A stretch of DNA of 64,000 nucleotides from Comamonadaceae bacterium (GTDB lineage: Bacteria > Pseudomonadota > Gammaproteobacteria > Burkholderiales > Burkholderiaceae_C). Position 1 is the stretch's first letter. The number at the start of each line of letters is the position of its first letter. The notes under the pieces were generated by a model. The model worked only from the letters and a program-made list of their open reading frames with translations, was not told the DNA's origin and did not search any database. Positions 39,598 through 50,800 of this stretch are shown piece by piece. Both the position numbers and the translations under genes were made by a program. The stretch is from positions 16,095 through 80,094 of the forward strand of contig JAIXRJ010000049.1 in NCBI GenBank assembly GCA_027485235.1, given 5' to 3'.

Positions 39598-41658
39598 ATG
39601 GCCATCCCCCAGTCTTTCATCCAGGAGTTGCTGTCCCGCGTCGATGTGGTCGACATCGTGGGCAAGTACGTGCAGCTCAAGAAAGGCGGCGCCAACTTCA
39701 TGGGCCTGTGCCCCTTCCATGGCGAAAAATCCCCCAGCTTCAGCGTCAGCCCCACCAAGCAGTTTTTCCACTGCTTTGGCTGCGGCAAAAACGGCAACGC
39801 CATCGGCTTCCTGATGGAACACGCGGGCATGACCTTTATTGAGGCGGTGAAAGACCTGGCCCAACAAACCGGCATGGTGGTGCCCGAAGAGCAGCAGTCT
39901 CCCGAAGACCGCGCCAAAGCCGCCGCCGCCAAGGCCAAGCAAGACAGCCTGAGCGATGTGCTCGAAAAAGCCGGTAACGCCTACCGCGACCAGCTCAAGA
40001 TCACGCCGAACGCCATCGATTACCTCAAGGGCCGCGGCCTGTCGGGCCAGATCGCCAAGCGCTTTGGTCTGGGTTACGCACCCGAAGGCTGGCGCTCGCT
40101 GGCCAGCATCTTCCCCCAATACGATGACCCGCTGCTGGCCGAGTCGGGCTTGGTGATCGTGAACGAAGAAGACGACAAGCGCTACGACCGTTTTCGCGAC
40201 CGCATCATGTTCCCGATCCGCAACATCAAGGGCGAGTGCATCGGCTTTGGCGGACGGGTGATTGGCAACGGCACACCCAAATACCTCAACTCACCCGAAA
40301 CCCCGGTCTTCCACAAAGGCCGCGAACTGTATGGCCTGTACGAAGCCCGCGAAGCCTTGCACAGCGCGGGTTATGTGCTGGTGACCGAAGGCTACATGGA
40401 CGTGGTGGCGCTGGCCCAGCTGGGCTTTGCCAACGCGGTGGCCACGCTGGGCACAGCCTGCACACCCGACCATGTGCAAAAACTGTTTCGTTTCACCGAC
40501 TCGGTGGTGTTCAGCTTTGACGGCGACGGCGCAGGCCGCCGCGCCGCCCGCAAGGCGCTGGACGGTGCCCTGCCCTACGCCACCGATGTGCGCAGCATCA
40601 AGTTTTTGTTTTTACCCGCCGAGCACGATCCTGACAGCTATGTGCGCGAGTTCGGCCAAGAAGCTTTTGCCGAGCAGATCAAGCAGGCCATGCCCCTCTC
40701 GCGCTTTTTGATCGAGGCGGCCAGCGCCGACTGCAATCTGCAAACCGCCGAAGGCCGCGCCCGCCTGTCCAGCCAAGCCCGCCCGCTGTGGCAGCTGCTG
40801 CCCGACGGCGCGCTCAAGCAGCAATTGCTGTCGGAGTTGGCGCAACTCATTCAGCTAGAGACCGCAGGCCTTGAAAAACTGTGGGGCCAACAAGCGGCGA
40901 GCGAACAGCGGTATGCACCCGTTGCGCGCCCTGCTGCAGCACCCGCGCCCCAATCGGCGAACGCGGCCTTCAGTCAAGCGGCCAGTGCTGGGCATCACGA
41001 ATACCCCAATTTCGAGCCGCACTACGGCGAACCACCGGCCTGGTCGGGAGCCAACACCTTTGTGCCGTCCAACGGCAACAGCCACTGGAAAAGCAAGAAC
41101 CCCAACTGGACACCGGGCAGCAAGTTCGGCACCAGCAAATACAAGCGTGATGCTGCACCCGTGTACACGGGCCCGCGCACCGTGCCCGCCAGTCGGGCTG
41201 ACCATGCAGCCCGCGTGCTGCTGGGCAACATGGCGCTGTGGGAAACCATGGGCAGCGAAGACCACGCCATGCTCTGCGCACTACCTTCCCCGCACGGGCC
41301 TTTGTTTGCCTGGCTCGAATCGCAATTTCACGAGCAGGGGGCCCTGGGTTGGTCTGCTTTGCGCGAGCACATGCTGGGCCAGCCCTTTGCCGAGGATGCC
41401 CAGCGGTGGGTGGCGCAAGACAGGATGAACGCGGTGACTGGCAGCGAAGAGGCCGCCCCACCCGACCCGCAAGAAGCCAGGCAAGAGCTGCGCCGATTGC
41501 TGAACATGCTCATGGTGGACCACTTGCAACAGCTCAAAAACGAAGCCTTGGCGCAACACCAAAGTGGTGAAGACCCCGAGGCACTGGCCCGTTACAGCAG
41601 CTTGGACAAACGCTGGCGCGAGCTCAAAGCCGCTGCGGCCGTGGTGTCAAAGGACTGA
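39598..41658 (+). CDS. dnaG: DNA primase
   Basis: This 686-residue primase makes RNA primers at the replication fork. It has the CHC2 zinc finger (Cys38, His41, Cys59, Cys62), the catalytic core with VIGNGTPKYLNSPET, and the TOPRIM motifs VTEGYMDVVALAQ and FSFDGDGAGRRAARKAL. The C-terminal DnaB-binding helices end near RWRELKAAAAV. Between core and C-terminal domain lies a long Pro/Ala/Asn-rich linker, about residues 440-530, making it some 100 residues longer than the E. coli protein. Confidence 0.96.
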   Translation: MAIPQSFIQELLSRVDVVDIVGKYVQLKKGGANFMGLCPFHGEKSPSFSVSPTKQFFHCFGCGKNGNAIGFLMEHAGMTFIEAVKDLAQQTGMVVPEEQQSPEDRAKAAAAKAKQDSLSDVLEKAGNAYRDQLKITPNAIDYLKGRGLSGQIAKRFGLGYAPEGWRSLASIFPQYDDPLLAESGLVIVNEEDDKRYDRFRDRIMFPIRNIKGECIGFGGRVIGNGTPKYLNSPETPVFHKGRELYGLYEAREALHSAGYVLVTEGYMDVVALAQLGFANAVATLGTACTPDHVQKLFRFTDSVVFSFDGDGAGRRAARKALDGALPYATDVRSIKFLFLPAEHDPDSYVREFGQEAFAEQIKQAMPLSRFLIEAASADCNLQTAEGRARLSSQARPLWQLLPDGALKQQLLSELAQLIQLETAGLEKLWGQQAASEQRYAPVARPAAAPAPQSANAAFSQAASAGHHEYPNFEPHYGEPPAWSGANTFVPSNGNSHWKSKNPNWTPGSKFGTSKYKRDAAPVYTGPRTVPASRADHAARVLLGNMALWETMGSEDHAMLCALPSPHGPLFAWLESQFHEQGALGWSALREHMLGQPFAEDAQRWVAQDRMNAVTGSEEAAPPDPQEARQELRRLLNMLMVDHLQQLKNEALAQHQSGEDPEALARYSSLDKRWRELKAAAAVVSKD

Positions 41659-41661
41659 CGC

Positions 41662-42429
41662 TTATTTGCCGACCAGCTGATTGAGTTTGTCCGCCTCAAA
41701 AAGTTCGTGCGTGGCGGGATCGCGGGGCAAGGGCACCTGTTGGTGTGCGCACAGCTGCTCCAGAGCCTTCCAGATCATGGCGATTTGTTGCTCTTGTCCA
41801 GCCGCATTGTCGATCAGCCCGCGCAGCGCTTGGCTCACCGGGTCGTCGTCTTGTGTGATGCCGTAGGCGCTGAATTTGCGCTCGGTGCCCGACACATCGG
41901 CACTCTCGCCGGCCTTGGACGGGATGATGCGCGCCGGAATGCCCACCGCTGTGGCCCCGGCTGGCACCGGTTTGATGACCACCGCATTGCTGCCGATCTT
42001 GGCGCCATCGCCCACCTCAAAACCACCGAGCACCTTGGCCCCAGCGCTAACGACCACGTCTTTGCCGAGGGTCGGGTGGCGTTTGGCACCTTTGTACAGC
42101 GAGGTGCCACCCAAGGTCACGCCCTGGTAAATTGTGCAACCGTCGCCAATCTCAGCAGTCTCACCCACCACCACGCCCATGGCGTGGTCAAAGAACACCC
42201 GTTCACCAATCTTGGCGCCCGGGTGGATTTCGATGCCGGTCAGGCCCCGGGCCACATGCGAGATGAATCGGCCCAGCCATTTGAAGCCATGGTTCCAGCA
42301 CCAGTGCGCACGCCGGTGCAGCACCAAAGCGTGCAAACCCGGGTAGCAGGTCAAGACTTCCCAGGCGGTGCGGGCCGCAGGGTCCCGGTCGAGGATGCAC
42401 TGGATATCGGTGCGTAGGCGTGAGAACAT
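41662..42429 (-). CDS. cysE: Serine O-acetyltransferase
   Basis: This 255-residue enzyme acetylates serine to start cysteine synthesis. The left-handed beta-helix runs through [45 protein letters not shown], with the catalytic His in FDHAMG, and continues with hexapeptide repeats to IPARII. The C-terminal tail ends NQLVGK, not the Ile that ties many CysE proteins into the cysteine synthase complex. It follows trmJ by 10 bases on the same strand. Confidence 0.93.
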   Translation of the reverse strand: MFSRLRTDIQCILDRDPAARTAWEVLTCYPGLHALVLHRRAHWCWNHGFKWLGRFISHVARGLTGIEIHPGAKIGERVFFDHAMGVVVGETAEIGDGCTIYQGVTLGGTSLYKGAKRHPTLGKDVVVSAGAKVLGGFEVGDGAKIGSNAVVIKPVPAGATAVGIPARIIPSKAGESADVSGTERKFSAYGITQDDDPVSQALRGLIDNAAGQEQQIAMIWKALEQLCAHQQVPLPRDPATHELFEADKLNQLVGK

Positions 42430-42439
42430 GGGCTTGAGT

Positions 42440-43171
42440 CTATCGCTTGGTTTGAGAAGTCTGGATCATGGCCTTGGCCACCCCGCGCAGGATGTGGATT
42501 TCTTCCGGACTCAAGTCAGCACGGTTGAACAGTTGGTTCAAACGCGGCATGAGCTTTTTGGGCGCAGCCGGGTCCAAAAAGCCGATGTCGGTCAGCGCCT
42601 GCTCCCAATGCGACAGCATGCCCGCCACCTGCTGCGCATCGGCCTTGTCTGACGGCGGCACGGCATCCTGAACCGGAAAACCGCCCAAAGCCACGCGCCA
42701 GTCGTAGGCAACCACCTGAATGGCCGAGCCCAAATTGAGTGAACCGAACAGAGGATTGGTGGGAATGGACAGCGCCACATGGCAGCGGTAAACGTCTTCG
42801 TTTTTCATGCCGAAACGTTCGCAGCCGAACAAAAACGCCACGCACTGCGCGGGTGCACCGGGCCGGGTCAGCTCGGCAAAATGTTCACGCGGTGAACGGG
42901 TGGGTGGGCCGAAGTCGCGCGGCGTCATGGCCGTGGCGCACAAATGCGTCACGCCCTCCAGGGCTTCGTCCAACGTGTCCACCACGCGCGCCCTGGCCAG
43001 CACATCATGGGCCCCGCTGGCGCGTTGGATGGTTTCTTCCTTGCGCAGCACATTGGGCCAGCGCGGCGCCACCAGCACCAACTCGTCAAAGCCCATGACT
43101 TTCAGGGCGCGGGCGGCAGCGCCAACATTGCCGGCATGGCTGGTTTCTATCAGGATGAATCGCGTTTGCAT
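42440..43171 (-). CDS. trmJ: tRNA (cytidine/uridine-2'-O-)-methyltransferase TrmJ
   Basis: This protein of about 243 residues is a SPOUT methyltransferase that modifies position 32 of tRNAs. The N-terminal block reads [24 protein letters not shown], followed by [22 protein letters not shown] and the knot end [25 protein letters not shown]. An extra helical tail ([16 protein letters not shown]) is typical of the proteobacterial enzyme. I take the ATG at 43171; an in-frame ATG at 43186 is possible. It is divergent from suhB. Confidence 0.92.
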   Translation of the reverse strand: MQTRFILIETSHAGNVGAAARALKVMGFDELVLVAPRWPNVLRKEETIQRASGAHDVLARARVVDTLDEALEGVTHLCATAMTPRDFGPPTRSPREHFAELTRPGAPAQCVAFLFGCERFGMKNEDVYRCHVALSIPTNPLFGSLNLGSAIQVVAYDWRVALGGFPVQDAVPPSDKADAQQVAGMLSHWEQALTDIGFLDPAAPKKLMPRLNQLFNRADLSPEEIHILRGVAKAMIQTSQTKR

Positions 43172-43321
43172 GCCCTGATTGTCCATGCACCCAAGCCGGG
43201 CCCATGGACAGGCCCATCTGGTTCAGGGCGTACCCATGGCGAATGCCATTTTTTTCGTGAGAAAATGCCCTATTTCGCCATCGCGATCGTGCGTGGGCCA
43301 GTTCAGTTCTTCACACAATTC

Positions 43322-44272
43322 ATGTCGTCCAATCTCCACCCCATGCTCAACGTGGCCACCAAGGCTGCACGCGCCGCTGGCGCCATCATCAACCGCGCCG
43401 CGCTCGACGTTGAAGCCGTTCGCATCTCGCAAAAACAGGTCAACGACTTCGTCACCGAAGTCGACCATGCCAGCGAAAAAATCATCATCGACACCCTGCT
43501 GACCGCCTACCCTGACCACGGCATCCTGGCCGAAGAGTCTGGTCGGGAATTCGGCAACCCCTTGGCTGACCACATCTGGATCATCGACCCGCTGGACGGC
43601 ACCACCAACTTCATCCACGGTTTCCCGGTTTATTGCGTGAGCATTGCCCTGCAAGTGCGCGGCAAGATCGAGCAAGCCGTCATTTACGACCCCACCCGCA
43701 ACGACCTGTTCACCGCCACCAAAGGCCGTGGCGCCTTCATGAACGACCGCCGCCTGCGCGTGAGCAAGCGCATCCGGATGGAGGAATGCATCATTTCCAC
43801 GGGCTTCCCTTTCCGCAAGGGTGACAACTTCAACCAGTACCTGCGCATGATGGGCGACGTGATGCAACGCACCGCCGGACTGCGCCGTCCGGGCGCTGCG
43901 GCGCTGGATCTGGCCTATGTGGCCGCCGGCTTCACCGATGGTTTCTTTGAAACCGGTCTGTCACCTTGGGACGTGGCTGCGGGCTCGCTGCTGGTCACCG
44001 AAGCCGGTGGCCTGATTGGCAACTTCACGGGCGACTCGGACTTTTTGGAACAAAAAGAGTGCCTGGCCGGTGCGCCCCGCATTTACGGCCAGTTGGTCAC
44101 GATTTTGGGCAAGTACAGCAAATTCGCCAGCGCGGGCGACAAGGCCAACGTCCGCAGCGCCGTCGACACCCTGAGCCGCGAACGCACCTCGGACCACCAC
44201 GGCCTCGAAGCCGATGGCCAAAAGGATGCCGCGGCCCAGGACGGCAGCGAAACCAAAGACGCGCCCTTCTGA
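43322..44272 (+). CDS. suhB: Inositol-1-monophosphatase family protein SuhB
   Basis: This 316-residue Mg2+-dependent phosphatase has the metal motifs EESG (residues 71-74) and [10 protein letters not shown] (88-97), then SPWDVAAG. In E. coli SuhB also joins the rRNA antitermination complex. The last 50 or so residues ([16 protein letters not shown] to the end) form a charged tail beyond the phosphatase fold. The ATG at 43322 is chosen by alignment of the first helix. mutS follows after 3 bases. Confidence 0.93.
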   Translation: MSSNLHPMLNVATKAARAAGAIINRAALDVEAVRISQKQVNDFVTEVDHASEKIIIDTLLTAYPDHGILAEESGREFGNPLADHIWIIDPLDGTTNFIHGFPVYCVSIALQVRGKIEQAVIYDPTRNDLFTATKGRGAFMNDRRLRVSKRIRMEECIISTGFPFRKGDNFNQYLRMMGDVMQRTAGLRRPGAAALDLAYVAAGFTDGFFETGLSPWDVAAGSLLVTEAGGLIGNFTGDSDFLEQKECLAGAPRIYGQLVTILGKYSKFASAGDKANVRSAVDTLSRERTSDHHGLEADGQKDAAAQDGSETKDAPF

Positions 44273-44275
44273 GCC

Positions 44276-46912
44276 ATGACTGCGCTCGACCTGAGTGCCC
44301 ACACGCCCATGATGACCCAGTACCTGGGCATCAAGGCGGAATTCCCAGACACCCTGGTGTTCTACCGCATGGGCGACTTTTACGAGCTGTTCTTTGCTGA
44401 CGCTGAAAAAGCGGCAGGCCTGCTCGACATCACATTGACCCGCCGGGGCCAATCGGCCGGGCAGCCGGTCATGATGGCGGGCGTGCCTTTTCATTCGATG
44501 GAAACCTACCTGGCCCGCTTGATCAAATTGGGCGAGTCGGTCGCCATTTGCGAGCAAGTGGGCGATGTGGGCACATCCAAAGGCCCGGTGGAGCGCAAAG
44601 TGGTGCGCGTGGTCACCCCCGGCACGCTGACCGACACCGAACTGCTGTCCGACAAAAGCGAAGCCATCTTGCTGGCCGTGCACCAAGCGGGCAAAAACCG
44701 CTGCGGCTTGGCCTGGCTGAGCGTGACGCAAGGCGTGGTGCATCTGGCCGAATGCGCACAAGATGAATTGGCCGACTGGATCGACCGCATCAGCCCCAGC
44801 GAACTGCTGGCCAGTGCAGGCATGACGCCCACCTTTGAGCAAAAACTGCGCGGCCTCAAAACCGCAGGCCGGGGCAGCTGGTCCTTTGCCCTGCGGCCCG
44901 ACTTTCAGTTTGACGCGGGCCTGGGCCAACGCAAGCTGCTCGAACAACTGCAAGCTGCGTCGCTGGCCGCCTGGAGCGCCGACGCCCTGAACGACGCGCA
45001 CGCCGCCGCCGCCGCGCTGCTGACGTATGCCGAACACACCCAGGGCCGCAGCCTGCCGCATGTGCAGCGCGTGCAGGTGCAGCGCTCGGACGCACTGATG
45101 GACCTGCCCGCCAGCACACGCCGCAACCTGGAGCTGACGCAAACCCTGCGCGGCGAAAGCGCTGCCGATTCACCCACGCTGTTTGCGCTGCTCGACACCT
45201 GCATGACCGGCATGGGCAGCCGCCTGCTCAAAAGCTGGCTGCACAGCCCGCCGCGAGACCGGCAAGTGGCGCAGCAACGCCTGCAGGCGCAAGCCGTGTT
45301 GGGCGGTGACAGTGGATCGGGTGCCTGGAGCAGCCTGCGCGAACAACTCAAAGGCGCCAGCGACGTGGAGCGCATCACCGCGCGCACCGCGCTGCGTCAG
45401 GTACGCCCGCGCGAGTTGGTGGCCCTGCGCCATGCGCTGGCGCGTGCGGCTTCGCTGTCGACCCAATTGCAGGCCCTGAACCCAGAGCCCGGCACCTTGC
45501 TGGCCGGCATGGCCCGTTGGCTGACCCCGCCCACGCATTGCGCCGAGCTGCTGCAAATGGCCCTGCTCGAAGAGCCCGCTGCCTTGGTGCGCGACGGCGG
45601 CATCATCGCCGACGGCCTGGACGCCGAGCTGGACGAGCTGCGCGGCATCCAGACCCACTGCGATGCGTTTTTGCTCGACCTGGAAACCCGCGAGAAAGAG
45701 CGCACCGGCATTGCCAACCTGCGCGTGCAGTTCAACAAGGTGCATGGCTTTTACATCGAGGTCACGCAAGGGCAACTCGACAAAGTGCCGGGCGACTACC
45801 GCCGCCGCCAGACGCTGAAAAACGCCGAGCGCTTCATCACGCCCGAGCTCAAAACTTTTGAAGACAAGGCCCTGTCGGCACAAGAGCGCGCCTTGACCCG
45901 CGAGAAGTGGCTCTACGAAGGCCTGCTCGACCAGCTGCAGCCATTTGTACCCGCACTCACCGAATTGGCGCAGGCCATGGCCAGCCTGGACGTGTTGTGC
46001 GCACTAACGGAGCGATCTTTGACACTCAATTGGTGCGCCCCCGAGTTCACCAAAGAACCCTGCATCGAGATTCGCCAAGGCCGACATCCGGTGGTCGAGG
46101 CGCGCTTGGCCCAAATGTCCGGTGCCAGCTTCATCGCCAACGACACGGTGCTGGGCAGCAAGCAGCGCCTGCAAATCATCACCGGCCCCAACATGGGCGG
46201 CAAATCGACCTACATGCGCCAGGTGGCACTGATTGTGCTTTTGGCCAGCATCGGCAGCCATGTGCCCGCCAGCCGCTGCCGAATCGGCCCCATCGACGCC
46301 ATCCACACCCGGATCGGTGCGGCGGACGACCTGGCCAACGCCCAATCGACCTTCATGCTGGAGATGACCGAAGCCGCGCAAATCTTGCACAGCGCGACCC
46401 CCCACAGCCTGGTGCTGATGGACGAGATCGGACGCGGCACCTCGACTTTTGACGGCCTGGCCCTGGCCAGCGGCATCGCCACGCACCTGCACAACAAAAC
46501 ACAAGCCTTTGCGCTGTTTGCCACGCACTACTTCGAGCTGACCGAGTTCCCGGCCACGCACACCGCCGCCGTCAACATGCACGTGAGCGCGGCCGAATCT
46601 GGCGCGTCGATTGTGTTTTTGCACGAGCTGCAACCCGGCCCTGCCAGCAAGAGCTATGGCGTGCAAGTGGCGCGGCTCGCGGGCATGCCTGCCGCCGTGC
46701 TCAACCACGCCCGCCATGCGCTCAGCGCCCTGGAGGCCGGAGCCAGCGAAAGCCGCCAGCAAGTCGACCTGTTCGCCGCGCCACCCGAAACCGAAGCCAC
46801 TGGCCCCAGCCCCATCGAAGTGGCGCTGGCCCAGATCAACCCCGATGCACTCAGCCCCCGCGAAGCGCTCGACGCCCTCTATGCCCTGCAGCGCCTGCTG
46901 CCCAAAAGTTAA
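44276..46912 (+). CDS. mutS: DNA mismatch repair protein MutS
   Basis: This 878-residue protein recognises mismatches. The mismatch-binding motif [17 protein letters not shown] lies at about residues 30-46. The connector, core and clamp domains follow, and the ATPase has Walker [19 protein letters not shown]-like QSTFMLEM, Walker [17 protein letters not shown] and [10 protein letters not shown]. The C-terminus ends with the tetramer-type helix [17 protein letters not shown]. It lies 3 bases after suhB and 11 bases before the Anbu gene, so the three may share a transcript. Confidence 0.97.
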   Translation: MTALDLSAHTPMMTQYLGIKAEFPDTLVFYRMGDFYELFFADAEKAAGLLDITLTRRGQSAGQPVMMAGVPFHSMETYLARLIKLGESVAICEQVGDVGTSKGPVERKVVRVVTPGTLTDTELLSDKSEAILLAVHQAGKNRCGLAWLSVTQGVVHLAECAQDELADWIDRISPSELLASAGMTPTFEQKLRGLKTAGRGSWSFALRPDFQFDAGLGQRKLLEQLQAASLAAWSADALNDAHAAAAALLTYAEHTQGRSLPHVQRVQVQRSDALMDLPASTRRNLELTQTLRGESAADSPTLFALLDTCMTGMGSRLLKSWLHSPPRDRQVAQQRLQAQAVLGGDSGSGAWSSLREQLKGASDVERITARTALRQVRPRELVALRHALARAASLSTQLQALNPEPGTLLAGMARWLTPPTHCAELLQMALLEEPAALVRDGGIIADGLDAELDELRGIQTHCDAFLLDLETREKERTGIANLRVQFNKVHGFYIEVTQGQLDKVPGDYRRRQTLKNAERFITPELKTFEDKALSAQERALTREKWLYEGLLDQLQPFVPALTELAQAMASLDVLCALTERSLTLNWCAPEFTKEPCIEIRQGRHPVVEARLAQMSGASFIANDTVLGSKQRLQIITGPNMGGKSTYMRQVALIVLLASIGSHVPASRCRIGPIDAIHTRIGAADDLANAQSTFMLEMTEAAQILHSATPHSLVLMDEIGRGTSTFDGLALASGIATHLHNKTQAFALFATHYFELTEFPATHTAAVNMHVSAAESGASIVFLHELQPGPASKSYGVQVARLAGMPAAVLNHARHALSALEAGASESRQQVDLFAAPPETEATGPSPIEVALAQINPDALSPREALDALYALQRLLPKS

Positions 46913-46923
46913 AGAGCCCCCAC

Positions 46924-47751
46924 ATGACCTACTGTGTTGCCGTCAAAACCCGCGCCGGTTTGGTGTTCTTGTCCGACTCCCGCACCAACGCGGGCCTGGA
47001 CCAGATCAGCACCTTCCGAAAAATGATCGTTTATGAAAAAGCGGGCGACCGTTTCATGACGCTGTTGTCAGCGGGCAACCTGAGCATCTCGCAGTCGGTG
47101 CGCGAAGTGCTGCAGATCGAGAAACTGGTCGAACCCGGCCAAGACGAGCCGCTCACCATCTGGAACGCCAAGAGCATGTTCGACGCCACCCGCGTGCTGG
47201 GCGCGGCCGTGCGCCGTGTGTACGAGCGCGATGCCGCCGCGCTGCGCGCATCGGGTGTGGAGTTCAACGTGTCCATGATCTTTGGAGGCCAAATCGGCGG
47301 CGAAGGCATGCGCTTGTTTCAGGTCTATTCGCCCGGCAACTTCATCGAAGCGACCGATGAGACGCCCTACTTTCAGATTGGCGAATCCAAATACGGCAAA
47401 CCCGTGCTAGACCGCGTCATCACCCCCAACACCCCACTGGACGAAGCGGCCAAATGCGCCTTGGTGTCGATGGACTCGACACTCAAGTCCAACCTGTCGG
47501 TGGGCCTGCCGCTGGACATGGTCGTCTACCAAGCGGGCAGTTTGCAGACCGACCGCATCATGTGCATCGACGAGCACAACCCCTACTTCAAAATGTTGCG
47601 CACCAGCTGGGGCAACAAACTGCGCCAGATGTTCGACAGCATCGAAGACCCGATGTGGCACGGCGGTGCAACCGACATCCCGCTCATGGTGCCACCCTCA
47701 CGCAACGCCCTGCTCAAGAAAATCACCACGCCGGAAGAAAAACTGATTTGA
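46924..47751 (+). CDS. Anbu-type bacterial proteasome homologue (Ntn-hydrolase)
   Basis: This 275-residue protein begins MTYCVAVKTRAGLVFLSDSRT. Removal of Met would expose Thr1 as nucleophile; Asp17 and Lys32 then fall at the proteasome-like catalytic positions. The fold continues with RFMTLLSAGNLSISQSVRE and NVSMIFGGQIGGEG, and the tail matches the COG3484 family (Anbu, ancestral beta subunit). Known Anbu proteins assemble into open helical rings, and their protein substrates are unknown. It follows mutS by 11 bases and converges on the transglutaminase-DUF2126 gene. Related genomes carry Anbu with the same set of neighbours. Confidence 0.9.
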   Translation: MTYCVAVKTRAGLVFLSDSRTNAGLDQISTFRKMIVYEKAGDRFMTLLSAGNLSISQSVREVLQIEKLVEPGQDEPLTIWNAKSMFDATRVLGAAVRRVYERDAAALRASGVEFNVSMIFGGQIGGEGMRLFQVYSPGNFIEATDETPYFQIGESKYGKPVLDRVITPNTPLDEAAKCALVSMDSTLKSNLSVGLPLDMVVYQAGSLQTDRIMCIDEHNPYFKMLRTSWGNKLRQMFDSIEDPMWHGGATDIPLMVPPSRNALLKKITTPEEKLI

Positions 47752-47769
47752 ATCAGCGCTGATTTTTTT
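47751..47769. terminator. Terminator between the Anbu and transglutaminase genes
   Basis: AATCAGC/GCTGATT forms a 14-bp palindrome that starts on the last base of the Anbu stop, and it is followed by a run of seven T on the plus strand. Confidence 0.7.
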
Positions 47770-47807
47770 GACGCCCCCCCCTGCTCGTCATTGCTGACAG
47801 GGCATCT

Positions 47808-50800
47808 TCAAACCCGTCTCAAATCCAGGGTGTGCGGGAACTCGGGGCTGGCATGCAACTGGGCGTTGGGCTTGAGGTGCGGCAGCTGTTTCATCGCCCC
47901 TGGGGTGTGCCCCATGTGGAAAAAACGGGCCAGGCGGCGGCTTTCGGCCTCGTAGGCATTGACCGGGAAGGTGTCGTAACTGCGGCCACCGGGGTGGACC
48001 ACATGGTATTGGCAACCGCCCAGAGAGCGCTTCATCCAAGTGTCCACCAGGTCCACCGTCAGCGGCGCGTGCACGCCGATGCTGGGGTGCAGCGACGAAG
48101 GCGGGTTCCAGGCTTTGTAACGCACGCTGGCCACGTACTCACCCACCACGCCCGTGGGCTGCAGGGGCAAGGGTTTGCCATTCACGGTCACGGTATGGCG
48201 TGAAGGGTTCATGCCCGTCACATGCACCTCGATGCGCTCGAGCGACGAGTCCACATAACGGGCGGTGCCACCCGCTGAGCTTTCTTCGCCCATGACGTGC
48301 CAGGGCTCCAAGGCATTGCGCAACGTGACGACTGCGCCATCAACCTGGATCTGACCGACCAGCGGGAAACGGAACTCAAAGTGTGGCGCGAACCAGCTGG
48401 GGTCAAAGTGAAAGCCCGCATCGCCCAGCTCGGTCAGCACATCGTCAAAGTCTTTGTGGATCCAGTGCGGCAGCATGAAGCGGTCGTGCAGCTCGGTGCC
48501 CCAACGCGTCACGGGCGCTGCATACGGTTCGTCCCAAAAGCGGGCCACCAGCGCGCGCAGCAGCAACTGCTGCACGATGCTCATGCGCGCGTGCGGCGGC
48601 ATCTCAAAGGCGCGCAGCTCCAGCAGGCCCAAGCGCCCGGTGCTGCTGTCGGGGGAATACATCTTGTCGATACAAAACTCGCTGCGGTGGGTGTTGCCCG
48701 TGACGTCCACCAAGATGTTGCGCAGCGTGCGGTCGACCACCCAAGGGGCCATGTAAGGATCGAAGCCCCCACGTTCGCCCACTTCGTGTGGCTCTCTGCC
48801 CCCTGAGGGGGCTGGCGCACCTTGGGACGGCCCGGCGCTGCGCCTGCCATATTTTTTTCGGTTGCGCATGATTTCGCGCAGGGCGATTTCCAGCTCATAG
48901 ACCTGGTCGTTGCGCGCTTCGTCCACGCGCGGGGCCTGGCTGGTGGGGCCAATGAACATGCCGCTGAACAAATAGCTCAGGCTGGGGTGGTTGTGCCAGT
49001 ACAGCACCAAGCTGGCCAGCAGTTCGGGACGGCGCAAGAAAGGGCTGTCGGTGGGGTCGGCCCCACCCATCACCATGTGGTTGCCGCCGCCTGTGCCCGT
49101 GTGGCGACCGTCGGTCATGAACTTTTCGGCCGACAAGCGCGTCTCGAAAGCGGCTTGGTACAAAAACTCGGTGTGCTCGACCAACTCGGTCCAGTTGTAG
49201 GCCGGGTGGATGTTGACCTCGATCACGCCGGGGTCGGGCGTGACTTGCAAGAGTTTTAGGCGCGGGTCGCGTGGCGGCGGATAGCCTTCCATGACGATCT
49301 TCATGCCCAGCTTCAGCGCTGTGGCTTCGACGGCGCTCACCAGCGCCAGGTAGTCTTCCAGGCGCGCCAGGGGCGGCATGAAGACGTAAAGCACCCCGGA
49401 TGTCTCTCCTTTGGCCAAGGCGTCAGACTCGGCTTTGGGTCCGTTGGCGCGGCGCGGGTCACGCACTTCCACACACAGCGCTGTGCGCACCACCGAGGCG
49501 TCGGACTCGAACTTGGCCGCGGGCACCGCTCGATCTGGCACTGCTGCCGTGTGGTTATGGCGTGGCTGCATCGTCACCGGTGCGGTGGGCAAGGCGTTTC
49601 GGGGCGAGAACGGGTCTTGCTCGATCATGTGCCAGCGGTCGGTGGGCGCCGCCCAGGGCAACGAGTCCAGCGGCAAGCGCCAGCCCATGGGGGAGTCGCC
49701 AGGCATGAGGTACATGCGCTCGTCGCGCACGAACCAACGACCGGTTTCCCATGACGTACCCGTCAGCTCAGGCGAGGCCACTTCGAGGGCTTGAATGGGC
49801 AGCACATAACCCACCGCATGGTCCAGGCCCTGACTGAAAATGCGGCGCAAGCGGATGCGCTCCATCTCGTCGTCCAGCCGCGCATCAAACGGATCGACAT
49901 TCACCGGCAATCGGCGTTCACGCCACAGGTAGTACCAAGTGTCCTCGTAGCCGGGCAGCACGGTGTCTGCACCCAAGCCCAACTCTTGCGTGAGGCCTTG
50001 CATGAAACGCTGGGCATCGGCGCAGGTGTAGTGGCTCGGCGCGCTTTCATCGGCAAACACCTCGGGGTTTTGCCAGCAAGGCGTTCCGTCGGCGCGCCAG
50101 TAAATGCTCAGGGCCCAGCGCGGCAGTTGCTCGCCGGGGTACCACTTGCCCTGTCCAAAATGCAAAAAACCGCCTTGCCCGTATTGCTGGCGCAGCTTGT
50201 GCACCAGCTCGGTGGCCAGGCCGCGCTTGGTGGGACCCAGCGCGTCGGTGTTCCATTCCGCGCCATCGCGGTCTTGGGTGGACACAAAGGTGGGCTCGCC
50301 GCCCATGGTCAGGCGCACGTCTTGCGCCACCAACTGCGCATCGACTAGTTCGCCCAACGCCAACACTTCGGCCCATTGCGCGTCGTTGTAGGGCTTGGTC
50401 ACACGGGGCGATTCGTGGATGCGCGTCACGCTCATCTCGTGGTGGAACTCGACCTCGGCTTCGTCCATCAAGCCCTCGATCGGCGCAGCGGCCGATGGCT
50501 GAGGCGTACAGGCCAGCGGAATATGACCTTCACCGGCCAGCAAGCCAGAGGTGGGGTCCAGACCCACCCAGCCTGCGCCGGGCAAATACACTTCGCACCA
50601 GGCGTGCAGATCGGTGAAGTCCACTTCGGTGCCGCTGGGGCCATCGAGAGATTTCACATCGGGGGCCAGCTGAATCAGATAGCCCGAAACAAATCGGGCG
50701 GCGATGTTCATGTGCCGAAACAACTGCACCAGCAGCCAGGCCGTGTCGCGACACGACCCGCTTTTCAGGGTCAGTGTTTCTTCGGGCGTTTGCACACCGG

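Noticed and set aside
47764..47783. Runs of T and C (TTTTTTTGACGCCCCCCC) after the Anbu gene as a phase-variable tract
   Set aside because: The tract is outside any coding sequence and directly follows a terminator stem, which explains the T-run.
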